Shown one piece after another: positions 1 to 10,627 of a stretch of DNA of 64,000 nt. The translations under genes were made by a program, and so were the position numbers. Position 1 is the first letter of the stretch; the number at the start of each line of letters is the position of its first letter. Source of the DNA: Sipunculus nudus. Lineage: Eukaryota; Annelida; Sipuncula; Golfingiida; Sipunculidae. The notes below the pieces were generated by a model that was not told the origin of the DNA, ran no database searches, and saw only the letters and a list, made by a program, of their open reading frames with translations. The stretch covers positions 52,813,659-52,877,658 of the forward strand of contig CM049313.1 in assembly GCA_026874595.1 (NCBI GenBank), written 5' to 3'.

Positions 1-135
1 ACTCCCGACATGCATACTGGTTCCACAACACCGCCGGGAAAATTACAGACATATATATTTTTTTATAAAAATTAATAAAATGTAATTGAAAGATAAATAT
101 ATAATTACTCATGCGGCAACGGCACCTGGCATCAG

Positions 136-486
136 TTGAAGAGGTTATTTCTAAGAGAATCTCGCAAAATTGGCAAAGACCTACCTGGAGAATTTTTGAG
201 CATTTTAACGCCATATCGGCCATATCTTGCATTGAACATCTCGTTAGAAGACTCTCCGCTAATTCTGCAGCTCCCTGCCAGTTCGCAGAGGTTTAATTTG
301 TCCTCCATTCTCTCATCTACCGTGTCATACTCAGTTAGATACGGAGGTTATTTGGGAACACATGCAGACTCATTATATGAAGCGCGGAATGTTGTAAAAA
401 ATGGAAGAAGAATTTTTGCCTATAACATAAAGACATTCTGGAAAAAACCCAATAAATATGATGTAATCGATAGTTGCCTTTGGTAA
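136..486 (+). other. Unrecognised 116-codon open frame
   Basis: An open frame of 116 codons begins at a TTG (no ATG near its start) and ends at TAA 484-486. I see no domain, signal peptide or membrane segment. The stretch is a little richer in G+C than the flanking AT-rich DNA, and it lies just upstream of a decayed transposon-type ORF. It may be a fragment of an older repeat, or chance. I recognise no family and do not propose it as a gene. Confidence 0.12.
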
Positions 487-688
487 TCGAGCGCTTGAAA
501 GTGGCAGCAAACCGACTGACTTTCGAAAAAAACTCGATGATCGGCCCAGCACTAATTAGAGTAAATGCTAATTATAACAAGATGTCTGCAAGCGCCACGA
601 GATCGTAAGGAAAGGACCAACCTCCTTTTAACTCTCCCTTCACTCTAATCCCATTCCTTCCAACCTCACTCTAATCCCCATCCCATAA

Positions 689-702
689 CCCCCCCCCCCC
701 CC
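689..702. repeat. Poly-C tract
   Basis: Fourteen consecutive C residues end a pyrimidine-rich stretch that contains repeated CACTCTAATCCC-like words from about 650. It is a simple low-complexity tract with no coding content, and its length is likely unreliable in assemblies. Confidence 0.9.
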
Positions 703-723
703 AAGTGACAAGTCCATAGCACC

Positions 724-1161
724 AAACTCAATGTTTGGAATAGCACATGGCCACATCTTCTTTATGTATACGATGTATTCCCTTATGATTCTCTTGATGA
801 GGTTCGGTAAAAGAGATTATGCGAAAAGGTGGCTCAAAGTTGATCAGTTATTGATCCTCATTTTCTGCCACCTACAAGTGTAGGGGCTGAAAACCAGGTA
901 TAACAATGGAAAGGTACAGAACTCAGTTCAGAGAAATATGGATTGACCGTCACTCAGGGGTAGATGAAGTCAATGGTGTGTGACCCAGTTACTATTCCTA
1001 GTGAATTATGGAAACCTATGTAATGCAATTGCAACTGTAAAGGCGATTGTGCTACAGCCCGATGCACTTGCAGATGTCACCAACTTGACTGCCCCTTGAC
1101 TCCCATGAAGAACTGGCTGTATGAAGTACATATTTGTGGCAGCAGAAGAAAGTGTCCCTGA
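724..1161 (+). pseudogene. Decayed transposon-type ORF with CXC cysteine cluster
   Basis: A single + frame (codons starting at 790, 904, 1024 and so on) can be read from about 724 to the TGA at 1159-1161, without frameshift but with in-frame stops at 808, 841, 901, 961 and 1021. The recognisable parts are a SLDEVR segment (790-807), HFLPPTS (859-879), QWKG (904-915) and a cysteine cluster CNCNCKGDC...RCTCRC (1024-1077) followed by further cysteines. From memory, this order (SLD-R, LPPTS, QW-G, then CNCK-C-RC-C) matches the C-terminal part of repetitive, presumably transposon-encoded ORFs common in molluscan and other invertebrate genomes; their biochemical role is not known to me. The five stops make this copy non-functional. 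The family link rests on motif recall and would need a search. Confidence 0.55.
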
Positions 1162-1329
1162 TGATGACATAATTGTACTTGCTAACACATAAACCGGTTA
1201 TATGTATCAGTATCTGTTTTATTTGGAAGCAGTGTCTATTCGTCCTGCATTCTTGTTCTTAGTTTGCTGTCATTCTATTTTTTTGCAATTGTCTTTGGCA
1301 GTTGTGAAGAATTTATTGAATTAGTTTTC

Positions 1330-2580
1330 TTTAAATTTTCTATTGTGAGTGCAAACATTCCGCAAATATATCCGCAATAGTTCTGAGGAACTGGCTAGGC
1401 CAATTTTGCATTTGTTTCATGGTAAAGAAATATATGTGCAGACGGTGTACAATATTTTCCTTTTTTTTTTGGTCTGAGTGCAAAATTATTATTTTGCAGC
1501 CGAGGACACTAAGACGTGTTGAAACACCCAAGAACGCACGTCATTTGCAGAATATAGGTCACAGTGACCTACTAATTTGTATGCAATGAGATTTTCCAAT
1601 ATCCTAACTGGATATTACGTGAATTCGAGTTGCTTTGTTCACGGAAGGCTGCAACTTCTGTGTACGAAAATAAAATAAAAAGAATGCATAAAAATTGAGA
1701 TTATGTAGATGGCACCACCAGTTATGCACACCTGAAAGGGTATCCATGATCATAGATCATGAAATACCAGCCAGGTAACTATTACTGATATATGTCATTT
1801 AAAGTATGAAATGGATATAAATATGATCCCAAAATTGTATTTTGCCAATATCTGTAGCAGTTGTTAAAAAAATCACTGATCACAAATTCTTCAAAGATTC
1901 CATGGTGAAGATGTGTGTGTAAATGATGCACGTTTTTCAATCCGTGAACTTGTTTGCCAGGCTTCAGTTATGACATGTCCAAACTTATTTCTCAGTCTGA
2001 AAAATATAAATGCGCCAAAAAAAAATAAATAAAATGTAGATGGCAACACCAGTTTTGCTCAAGTGAAAGGGGTATCCTTGATCAATAAGCGTACCGAATT
2101 TCGAAGTTCGATGTGATCATCATTGAGGTATTCCATATATCAACAGCCTAAAATGTTCATTTTGTTATCATATCTCCGAGAATTCTGAAATTGGCTTGCC
2201 ATTTTTTTTAATGTGTTATGTATCAACAATGATATATGTGCAGATGATGCACCTTCTTTAACTTTTCGGGTTGAGTGTAAACTATTTGTTTTGAAGCCCA
2301 GAACACTAACATGAGTCAGTGACCTAATATTTGTAGGACCTGTCTGAATATGAAGTAAGAAGTTTCTGGGTCAAGCGGTTACGATTTGTGCCATTTGAAA
2401 GATCGGACGGACGACGGACAAAGGGTGATACCTATAGCTCAGATGACCTATGGTCAGCTGAGCTGAAAATGGATATGCTTCCTTGAAAAACATTACAGAT
2501 CTTAACGATGCTTCCCCAGTGTTTTGAATTGCTAGTAGCTCTCGTCTGATGTGTTGCCTGTTCGGCTTCATAACCTCAGA
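1330..2580. repeat. Dispersed repeat with ~330-bp diverged internal units
   Basis: Two diverged units can be aligned. One starts at 1709 and one at 2038 with GATGGCA(A/C)CACCAGTT, each followed by a GAAAGG-GTATCC word. They run to ATGATGCAC words at 1923 and 2245. An earlier, more decayed relative covers about 1340-1560: GTGCAGACGGTGTACAA at 1436 resembles GTGCAGATGATGCACC at 2239, and both are followed by related GAGTG...GAACACTAA-like text. A block with GGACGGACGACGGAC and GTGATACCTATAGCTCA (2404-2440) resembles words I associate with molluscan interspersed repeats. No intact ORF is present. Confidence 0.55.
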
Positions 2581-2857
2581 TTTTTACACAAAATGAAGTT
2601 TTTTTTTAATATTTTAAATTTAAAATTCATTTAAGCTGACCTTAACCGTATTCCGACAGACGGATCCTTGTCGATTTTTACGTATTTCGGAGGTATTTTT
2701 TAACACATTCAGAAAGATTTTGTTACAATTGTGGCGGGTAATTTCACACATTACTTAGACTAGAAGGAGCAAAGTCCTTCTAAAAAGTACATATAAATAC
2801 TGGGAGGTATGCAATGCAGTTTTGCTGGCATACATAAATTTGTAAGTAGAATGCAGC

Positions 2858-2860
<3 letters not shown>

Positions 2861-2925
<65 letters not shown>
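2861..2925. repeat. (TA)n microsatellite
   Basis: An uninterrupted TA dinucleotide run of about 65 bases. Predicted proteins rich in Tyr-Ile across it are artefacts of the repeat. Confidence 0.97.
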
Positions 2926-2928
<3 letters not shown>

Positions 2929-3357
2929 TGATCCAACCAATGTACACAGTATTTTGGACCTTCAAAAATGTTCTACTCAGTTTTTCTCAATTTAGTCAAT
3001 TTACTAAATTAACTCAGCTGTTCAGTTAGATACAAATTTACTTTATTATTCTTAACATTTCAGCAATTTAAGATAGGACTACAGGGTTTTCAGCAGGCTT
3101 TTGCAAATTAAAATGTATAATTATAACTAAATTTGTAATTAAATACTTCCAAATTGATAACTGTAGCTTCATGCAGGTTCATGTAGTTTTTTTATATGTT
3201 GATCTTGAGATAGTCTTATCTGCAAAACTGTTAGAATCCTTTTTATGCATTTTATGGTAGGTGATACGGCATATATTCTGGACTACCGTACGTGAGTAGT
3301 AACAGTATAGATCAGGTAGGCATTGTAACTCAAGAATACGTTTAAAGCCCAAAAATA

Positions 3358-3562
3358 ACTATTTTTGCAACCGCCGACGATCATGGGTTCGATCCCGGCG
3401 TGGCAATGAGAGTGGGTTGTAGTTCCCGTCCATTTTCGTTGGTTTTCTCCGGGTTCTCAGGTTTCCTCCACCTTTATACAATACCGAACGCCATCACCTG
3501 AGCCATGGAGAATGCTTACTATTAGTTATAATAACGGTGTGTACAGTCTATGTAAATAAATA
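3358..3562 (+). repeat. tRNA-derived SINE-like fragment
   Basis: GGGTTCGATCCC (3386-3397) is a good RNA polymerase III B box, but no A box or cloverleaf precedes it, so it is not a tRNA gene. It is followed by GTTGTAGTTCCCGTCC, GGTTTTCTCCGGGTTCTC and GGTTTCCTCC words, which I know from tRNA-derived SINE bodies in many metazoans, and by an A/T-rich tail with AAATAAATAAA near 3551-3563. This looks like a 5'-truncated SINE copy on the + strand. Confidence 0.6.
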
Positions 3563-4013
3563 AAGTTAATATTTTAATAACTATTCTTAAAAATTTTCCT
3601 TGGTGTATCCGTATATTCAACTAGTTTTTAATTCATAGACTCATTTAACCATGAATTATTTTTTTTTCGTATGAGGGATCAAAGACTAAAATTTGTTCTG
3701 TTGACAAAAGCCTCTTTAATCATATAGACAAAGTGTTTTTTTTTCTATATTGATTAATATTTTTTTATTATGGAACAGTTTTGTGAGAAAGGAGGAGATT
3801 TTAAAAGTAAAAATTGAAATGAGAAGTGAAGACAGTATATGCCGTAATGTAGAGCTGTGACTTTTTTTTAAATTTATGATATTTGCTCGAACTTCATTGA
3901 TTATGCATGCAATTGCATATACAGTCCGTACATATTGTCTGCAAAATATTTTCAGAACATTTTTTGTTGTTGATGGTTACCGCTTCCATTTTTACTATTT
4001 CTTACTCTTAGTA

Positions 4014-4110
4014 TGAATATCTGCAGAGTTCCATTTTGGTTTGGGACTGCATGACAGGGCGGCGGCACTCGCTTCCTATCATGTTATTTTTGTATCTACC
4101 GCCCCTGCGG
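4014..4110 (+). repeat. Short dispersed repeat, copy 1 (partner near 44.0 kb)
   Basis: The stretch around 4030 contains CATTTTGGTTTGGGACT and is preceded by an ATCT(A/G)CAG word. The same arrangement recurs near 43999-44110, and similarity continues loosely into an ATCATGTTATTTTT-like part. An open frame of 79 codons (4036-4275) crosses it but has no recognisable domain, and its counterpart at 44009 encodes unrelated residues, so I treat both as chance frames in a repeat. Confidence 0.4.
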
Positions 4111-4720
4111 GACCTGGGAGCAAACGAGCTTTTCAGTGCTATATTTGAGATTCTACCTTTAGCCCACGGGTCTGCTTATGCCCGTTCCTTTTTAAGATGT
4201 TTACTTTTATTTTATGAAAATTTTCCAGCCGTTATTAAACTGGCGAAAGGAATTTTTCAGCTTGTTTTCTTTTAATGGTAGGTAGTCTTTACCAAGAGTC
4301 CAAGAGTCTTTTTACCGCGAGGTGGAGTAGCATACTGAGAAAATAAACCAATAATATCTTCCTTTTGAATAAATATAGGATTTTTATAAACGTGTCATTT
4401 TAACATTTTCATTAAAAATATAAATTCGTCATGCATCTGATAAGTATGTATATGCTTGCCTTGGTGTTCTATTCTAAACGTTTCTTGAGACATTTATTAA
4501 TTATAGATATCGGCTTACATTACGAGTAAACTTAATAAGGCCTGGAAAGCTTTATTATATTAAAAATTGTATATATTGATATCTACGTTAACTCTTCTGT
4601 CAACTCATCAACATACCATGACGGACTTTACATTATTTGTCTTTTAAATGAGAGCTATAAAGGAGTGACGTCCATCAATGTACTGTGATCCCAGCACGAG
4701 CATAAAGTCAAAAACGTAAT

Positions 4721-4880
4721 CATGACGTTAATGATGCGCCGTTCGTTATCCGTGTAGGAGGCAGTGCTGTGAAGGTACTGCTGAAGGCAGGCAGCACTGT
4801 GGCGCATACAACAGCTCCAGTCCTACTGGTTGTGGCCGGGTCGATACGGCATTTCTGTAGATAGCTATTCTGGCCCTCCA
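4721..4880. other. GC-rich stretch upstream of the receptor exon
   Basis: This stretch is clearly richer in G+C than its surroundings and is open on both strands: a + frame ends at TAG near 4859, and a - frame of 72 codons spans 4720-4938. Neither translation is recognisable. It may be a relic coding fragment, part of a 5' UTR exon, or promoter-proximal sequence of the receptor gene. I see no TATA box that would settle the last option. Confidence 0.2.
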
Positions 4881-4954
4881 TTAAGAGTGAGATGTTTGCA
4901 CAAGCAGCGCAACTATCGATACCTACAGGAAAACGCAATGGGGCCGCTTCTCAC

Positions 4955-4978
4955 ACTTGCTTTGCTCCTGTTTTTCAG
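4955..4978 (+). promoter_or_regulatory. Probable 3' splice site in the receptor 5' UTR
   Basis: A pyrimidine-rich run (CACTTGCTTTGCTCCTG, then TTTTTCAG) ends with AG at 4977-4978. It would make 4979 the first base of the exon that carries the receptor start codon, implying at least one further non-coding exon upstream. If the transcript instead starts inside 4979-5107, this signal is unused. It is a sequence-only inference with no transcript support. Confidence 0.45.
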
Positions 4979-4995
4979 GTGTTCTGGACGCAACA

Positions 4996-5166
4996 ATGGA
5001 TGGCGCTAAAGGAGGGATAGTTTGTCCTGCAAGCCGCCAGTGCTTTGAAGCTACGTTTCGCCTTCTAATGTGGCAAGATACTTCCCTTCCAGAAAGACGT
5101 GTGTACAATGGCTACCTCCCCGCGGGATTTAGCGCCGCCAAACTTTACTCCAAACTTGGGGTTTAG
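4996..5166 (+). other. Upstream ORF overlapping the receptor start codon
   Basis: ATG at 4996 sits in a strong context (A at -3, G at +4) and opens a 56-codon frame ending with TAG at 5164-5166, which lies 56-58 bases past the receptor ATG and in another frame. A second ATG at 5000 opens a six-codon frame (stop TAG 5018-5020) in the receptor frame. If both lie in the mature 5' UTR, initiation at 4996 would carry ribosomes past the receptor start, a known arrangement for strong translational repression. The peptide resembles nothing I recognise. Alternatively the true transcript begins downstream of 4998. Confidence 0.35.
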
Positions 5167-5725
5167 TTCAGAGGCTGGCCTTGGACAGTTCTCATCATTA
5201 CCTAACGGGACACATTTTTATGGAAATCATTCCGGTGGTTTAAATCTCACAATGGAACAGTTAACAAACAGCGTGCAAACAGGATCGGCGGTGGGAGAAC
5301 AGTTGCCGGTGTTTGATGACATGTCCATGATCAAAACAATTGTCCTAAGTGTGATGTTTGCGATAGCTTTTATTGGCAACCTTGCAACTTTGGTACGGAT
5401 GTACAAAATGAGAAAGCGAAAGAGTACAATCAACACACTAATAATGCATCTGGCCGGGGCGGATTTGATTGTAACGTTCTTTTGTAATGTGACGGATGCC
5501 GTATGGGCTTATACTGTTCAATGGTATGCCGGCAACGCTTTGTGTAAGATTACAAAGTTCATGCAGGTCTTTGGCTTGTACCTGTCCACGTATGTCATTG
5601 TGATTATAAGTATTGATCGCTGTTTGGCGATTTTGGACCCCATGAGTCGAAACAAGGCCCCTGTCAGGGTTCGCTATATGATAATATTTGCGTGGGTGCT
5701 GAGTGCGGTGTTTTCAACTCCACAG
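5108..5725 (+). CDS. GnRH/corazonin-type receptor, first coding exon (partial)
   Basis: It encodes the first 206 residues of a class A GPCR that would sit in the plasma membrane and bind a GnRH/corazonin-like peptide. The ~72-residue N-terminus has four N-glycosylation sequons (N12, N33, N40, N46). TM1 is about 75-98 (GN at 90-91), TM2 about 107-128 (LAGAD, D119), TM3 starts at the disulphide Cys146 and ends in DRC 170-172, and TM4 is about 189-204 (W196). The stretch from SIDRCLAILDP to VFSTPQ matches the GnRH/adipokinetic-hormone/corazonin receptor family. The start is ATG 5108: A at -3, G at +4, with an in-frame TAA at 5066-5068 upstream. The exon ends in phase 0 after Pro-Gln at CAG|GTAAGA. 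TM5-TM7 and the tail are not seen in the window. Without TM6/TM7, GnRH and corazonin subtypes cannot be told apart. Confidence 0.93.
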
Positions 5726-5731
5726 GTAAGA
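5726..5731 (+). promoter_or_regulatory. 5' splice site of the receptor exon
   Basis: CAG|GTAAGA is a near-consensus donor directly after the Pro-Gln codons. Reading on into the intron gives 13 more codons and then TAA at 5765-5767, so an unspliced message would end just after TM4. Confidence 0.85.
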
Positions 5732-7001
5732 ATTATTTTACAAATACCTTTAATTAGCATATCTTAAGGCTATATTCTTTAAAATCTCTTCCAGCTTCAT
5801 AATTTGTGATAAAATGGTCCAATACCTACACTCATTTAGAAATATATCAGCCATGAATGATAAGTACATAAATTATTTAATACTTGTATTTCAGTGGGAG
5901 ATAATGATGGAGGGAGTAGTTTAAAAGGGGAGTACTATACTAGGTACACTTGGAATTAGCTGGTTAAATAAAGAAAAGTGTCCACATATTCTAAAAGACA
6001 TATAACACTCTTATACCTGTACAACATTAGGCATACAAACGTAGAAATAAACCAATGGATACTGAATTAAGTACTACACTGAAATATTTTGAATCTAGAA
6101 ATAAACTAGTGGCGAAAAATGAGTTTAAAAAGGTGCACAGTAAAGAAAATGTTGGTCTAAATTCATAAATTAACACAGTTTTTTAAACCTATCGCAAGCC
6201 TATCGGAAGAATATAAGCGTCCATTTAACACCATTAAATAAATTTGTATTGACTATATATTTATAATACCACTTCAGAAGGGTTTTTATAAATGTGCGTG
6301 GACAAAACAAAACTTAGAAAACAAAATTTTGGGATTTGTGTCTCCACCAGGTTAACCTGTCATTTTTTGTGAATTCTAATTTTTTATCCCAAAAACCAAT
6401 ATAAATGGAGGAAATGAACAAATTGATTGATGGCGTAGGAGTTTTCATTATGAAGCATGGATGTCGATTTAAAAACGTATTGCCAGTAACAATAACGTCA
6501 AAGAGCTTCAGAGTATTGAAAAAAGGGCGTTGAGCAAGGATTTACCGGCGGGGCAATGTCATCGCGTGAGAGTTGCTTCCGCTCTGTCAATGTTGACCCC
6601 AGATATTTTGTATTAACCCCTGAATCAAAGGCGAATTCCTGACATATGTTGCATGGATTAGATGCGTTGCGTCAGAAAGCCTGGTCAGATAGGAGAACCG
6701 CCCAATTTTTGGGCAGCGACGTAATGCTAGTGGAGTGCCCTACCTTATAATTTTGACTTTTCTTCAATCCATACCAGCATAGACACTAGGTATCTCATAT
6801 ATTTTATCAAATGGCAGCTTTCCCAAAGCAACCCTTTTGGCTGTACTTGTGCAGACAAATTAAGATTTGCTATGCGAACGAAAATATATAAATTTGTAAC
6901 ACATATATCAGATGGCTATTAGTAGTTAGATGTCACAAGACATATTAAGACATATTAGTTAAAATCTATTGTTCCTGATTCATTATTGACTGTAATATTA
7001 C

Positions 7002-7006
<5 letters not shown>

Positions 7007-7055
<49 letters not shown>
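7007..7055. repeat. (TA)n microsatellite
   Basis: About 49 bases of uninterrupted TA inside the presumed receptor intron. Confidence 0.95.
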
Positions 7056-7058
<3 letters not shown>

Positions 7059-8724
7059 ATAAACATATGGAATAAACATCTGCTTATATAAATTAATTCA
7101 CAATGCACGGCTTATTTCTCTACGAGACATCTTTCAGTATTTTTTCCACACGTATATTACATTGACATTAGGAAAAACATATAAAGGATGCTATCGGAAC
7201 ATAGGAAAACATCACTTATTCTTATGATCATTCAAGAAAAAAATATAGATTTATTCCAAGATTTCTTCGCTATTTAACATGGCACGTTGCCTGAAAGGAG
7301 CGGAGGGACTTCGTGTCTGTAAAGAGGTGGTTTTACTTTCTGCCATTGTTAAACTTTGTTTGCGAAAATCAGGGCTATATATACAGGCGTCGGATGAGGC
7401 CCAACATGTCTGAGGGAAGCATTCAGCACGATCTTGCTGCTAAACTAAGCTTTGGAGTCATCCGGTGGCTGTCAAACTAACTCTCTACTGACGGTAATCC
7501 AGACGGACATACAGATCCGGTCAGACGTACTAAAAAATTGTTGTCTCCGAGTATCAATATTGTGTTTTTTTAAATGGTATCTCTGAACCTTATTTAGAGG
7601 TAGACCCTAAAAGTCTCCTATTCACGCTTATTATTTTTTTTTATAAAAACATGATATATAACGCTTACAATATATGATGTCTTTTTTTCCCGAACATAAC
7701 TATTTTAAACGCACAGTCAGCCCCTCTCTATACGGGTGGATCCGTCTAGTTTATCTAGTTTATTGTTAAATAAGTTTTTTTTTCATTAGGAAATCTGAAC
7801 GCATTAACACTTTTCGGAGAGTAAAACATTTCATAAGATAGATTTATTATTTAAAATTAGCACAGCTCAATTTTGTTAATTAATTTTTCGCGACCCTTCA
7901 TTTGAATTGATGTTTTTTTTCTAGTTTACAGATATAATTTCATTGACGCATAATTTATGCATGTCTGCATAATAATTTTGCAGCAGGTCAAAATGTCTTT
8001 CTTTTTTTTTGAGAACGCTTACTGACAGGTAGAGCGCGTTCTGCATGTGAATTAAACGTGAACTTGTTTTCACTCTAAATTATTATTTACGAACATCGCC
8101 TTTATAACAGTTGACAGATAGACCTAGGGGTAAGGTTAAGTGATCCTTCATTCACTTAAAGCCCCCGCCATTTGATAAATAGTAGATAGTAACCTTCTGA
8201 TAGATTGATAATTTATACAGCGGCTTAGATATATACTCTGTTGTTTTGTACTTTGATTATCACATTCGCTTTTGTAGGAGGGTACATATACTCTGTTTAA
8301 TCATTAATAGGATGCGAAACAAGAAGCAATCATAATGTAAAATGTAAATTTGATTGTTTGTTTGATATCTTCCAGTTTGTGTAAAGAGACATGCTAAATG
8401 CGGGTCGTGTGTGGGCCCAATAGTTGCTCTGTCACTATTGATGGCTTGTTTTATCAATGCTCGGGACGAGTTTCTGGGCCCTGGAGAAAATAAAATTGAA
8501 TTTCCTCATAAACTCTGGTGTTAGGGTAAAACCTATCCTCACCTCTGATGGTTGATGGCGACAACTGATGCCTGCAGGCGGCTCTGGCAGCTGTTTCAAA
8601 CAACTCTATTTAAATCGGCACGAAAAACCCAGCTCCTCATTAACACTTAACTGGGTGGGTGTGCGTGTATGCATAAAATGATAAAAAAAATTAATGGTTA
8701 TTTGCGTATATTACGAAACGTTAA

Positions 8725-8756
8725 CCAACAACAATAACAACAGCAACGACAACACT
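8725..8756. repeat. Imperfect (CAA)n tract
   Basis: A run of CAA/TAA/CAG-like triplets: low-complexity sequence with no coding role suggested. Confidence 0.6.
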
Positions 8757-8849
8757 TAACGACCAAGGTTAATGAAAATAATCATAACTAGAAATTTGGT
8801 TCTAAGGAATGCAAGCATCCGCCACGTGTGGGTCACTTTTGTGGAATCC

Positions 8850-9126
8850 TCCAAAAACCGTGTTTGCATTCATATATTTGGCCCATATGTACATCAGTGA
8901 CTATACATTTGTGAATATTAATTGATGACGTTCCAGAATCCGGGTCATGTGCCAGATCAACACCAAAATCTACTTCTGTTGTTGTTGACCCGTTCCAGAA
9001 AAGCCCTGAAAATTTCATGACATTCGTTCATGAGTTATGTTTTGAACAAACACGCATACCCCCCTGGCGGAGGCAATTATAACTATGGCGTGAATAACAT
9101 TCAGTGGAGCGTGAGCCTCCGCCAAG
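8850..9126. repeat. Dispersed repeat A, copy 1
   Basis: The order of words TTGGCCCAT, TTTGTGAATATT, GATGACGTTCC, a CCAGAAA(A/C)GCCCTG block, a CATGA...GAGTTAT block and GAACAAACAC recurs at about 14905-15110. The two copies are diverged but collinear. This copy ends in an inverted word pair, TGGCGGAGGC (9065-9074) and GCCTCCGCCA (9115-9124), which could form a 10-bp stem. Confidence 0.6.
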
Positions 9127-10627
9127 GGAGGACGGTCGTTATATCTGCGCACGCGACAATTTTTATGACGTATGCACTTGATCATTTTCGAATCTCTCCA
9201 TGAAGTTTAATGGAAATGTTACTGTGATTTTACTATTATTACTATATTATAAATGTCAATAACATATTTATAATGAAACAAAAATGGCTTTTGAGTACCA
9301 GATCCCATTTATCTTAAATTACCTAAGTACATGCCGGTCAGCAAGTGCAGCTATATGAGAGATGTATTATTTCAAGTGTTTTTGTACTTTATGGATGGGT
9401 AAAATATATCAGTGATCCGAATAAAACATTAAACAGTTACGGCTCCTATTTACCGTCGGCACAGATTCACACCTCCAAGTATTATCTAACGACATCCGAA
9501 GCACCAATTTATGCCGGTATATAAAACATTCCCTCTTCACTAGCTGCACCCAGGCATCAAGTATTTAGAGATATGTTTTAACAGGATGCTGTGACGTTAG
9601 GAATGTTATAAACAACAAAAAAAAAGGGGAAGGGAACACACTGTGTGCGGTAGCGACTACATGTTGCAGTGATTAATGACAGTTCCTGCGGCTCCCAGAC
9701 CGCTGCCTGCTCCCGACCAACAGGAATTTACATCTCTATATCAATTTACTTCACAGATTTCTGTTTGTTTGACAGGATGATGGGACTCGCATTAACTTGT
9801 ATGTCAGAATGCCACTGGTATTAGTAGATAACGCGTGCCACCGGATATATTGAACCAAAGCATTACCCGTGTGTTTGTACAACAAAGCGTGCCTGGCTGA
9901 TGTGTACTTCCGGTGAGCAGACGTCATTCTTTTAAACCAACAAGTGTAAACCGTAAGGTTAAACCTGATTTCTTCATCCATGGATTTCAGTATACCTTAT
10001 ATCTATTGCAATTTTTACATTATACTATAGTCCGGTATACTATAGTTCCGTGGTGGGGTAGCAATTGTAATTTTTATAATATTTTCATAATCTGGCGGAT
10101 AAATTTTAAATTGTTTGCTGTAATGAAAGAATGTGACGCAAGTCTAACTAACTATAATGAAATCAAAACCAAACTTGCAAAACATTTCCGTTATGCCATA
10201 AAAATAATGTATGAGTGAACTGTCGATTTTTTACGACATCTTTATCCAATTCATGAAGATCAAGTTCACTGATCGCACGCTCAAACGACTACACGTAACA
10301 GCTCTTGATTGGTTGTTTAGTGTCATAAATTTTATAAAAAATATCTGTCAAAGTGCGGCGGCTTACCCATTACAGACGCCATGTAACTTAGCCACAAGAT
10401 TAATCAGAACCAGAAGACTACAAAATATAAATGTTGTTTTTTGTACTAAAGTTTTTCATTTCATATTAGGCTGTTGTTCCCTAATCAGCTTTAGGGTTAA
10501 AAGTATGATACTGTTTGAGTTTAAGAGAATAATCGGCAAATGTCAATTGGCACCTACTGACGGAACAGATTATAACAGCATAGATACAATGTGATACTTT
10601 AAAATACAATCGGCGAAATCGAGGTAT
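9127..10627. other. Non-coding stretch with two unrecognised open frames
   Basis: Open frames of 101 codons (9913-10218) and 127 codons (10211-10594) run on the + strand and overlap by 8 bases. Neither shows a domain or signal peptide, and composition is as AT-rich as the surroundings. The second would end just before the 2-kb duplication. I regard both as chance frames; nothing else stands out here. Confidence 0.3.

Larger units (their letters stand above)
5732..8849. other. Presumed first-intron sequence, no gene seen
   Basis: AT-rich, stop-filled DNA. A (TA)n run lies at 7007-7055. I looked for the next receptor exon (a TM4-TM5 segment with an FYQCVT-like loop) and found nothing convincing. 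FYQC at about 8448 is followed at once by unrelated residues and a stop. No other gene or clear repeat is visible. Confidence 0.5.

Noticed and set aside
2755-2965. Tyr-Ile-rich small proteins on the - strand
   Set aside because: They are translations of the (TA)n microsatellite. The same applies to frames at 23027, 27096, 27831, 27989, 30586 and 50037.
3386-3397. tRNA gene suggested by a B box
   Set aside because: No A box, anticodon arm or acceptor pairing precedes it; the following words are those of a SINE body.
4957-5166. 69-codon protein overlapping the receptor start
   Set aside because: It reads across the probable splice acceptor and overlaps the receptor in another frame. It is kept only as an upstream ORF from ATG 4996.
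5726-5767. Receptor coding sequence continuing to TAA at 5767
   Set aside because: The 13 extra codons follow a strong GTAAGA donor and do not resemble the TM4-TM5 loop of the family; this is intron.
8440-8480. FYQC reading as the second extracellular loop of the receptor
   Set aside because: The next residues do not fit the family and a stop follows within 13 codons; no splice acceptor is placed correctly.
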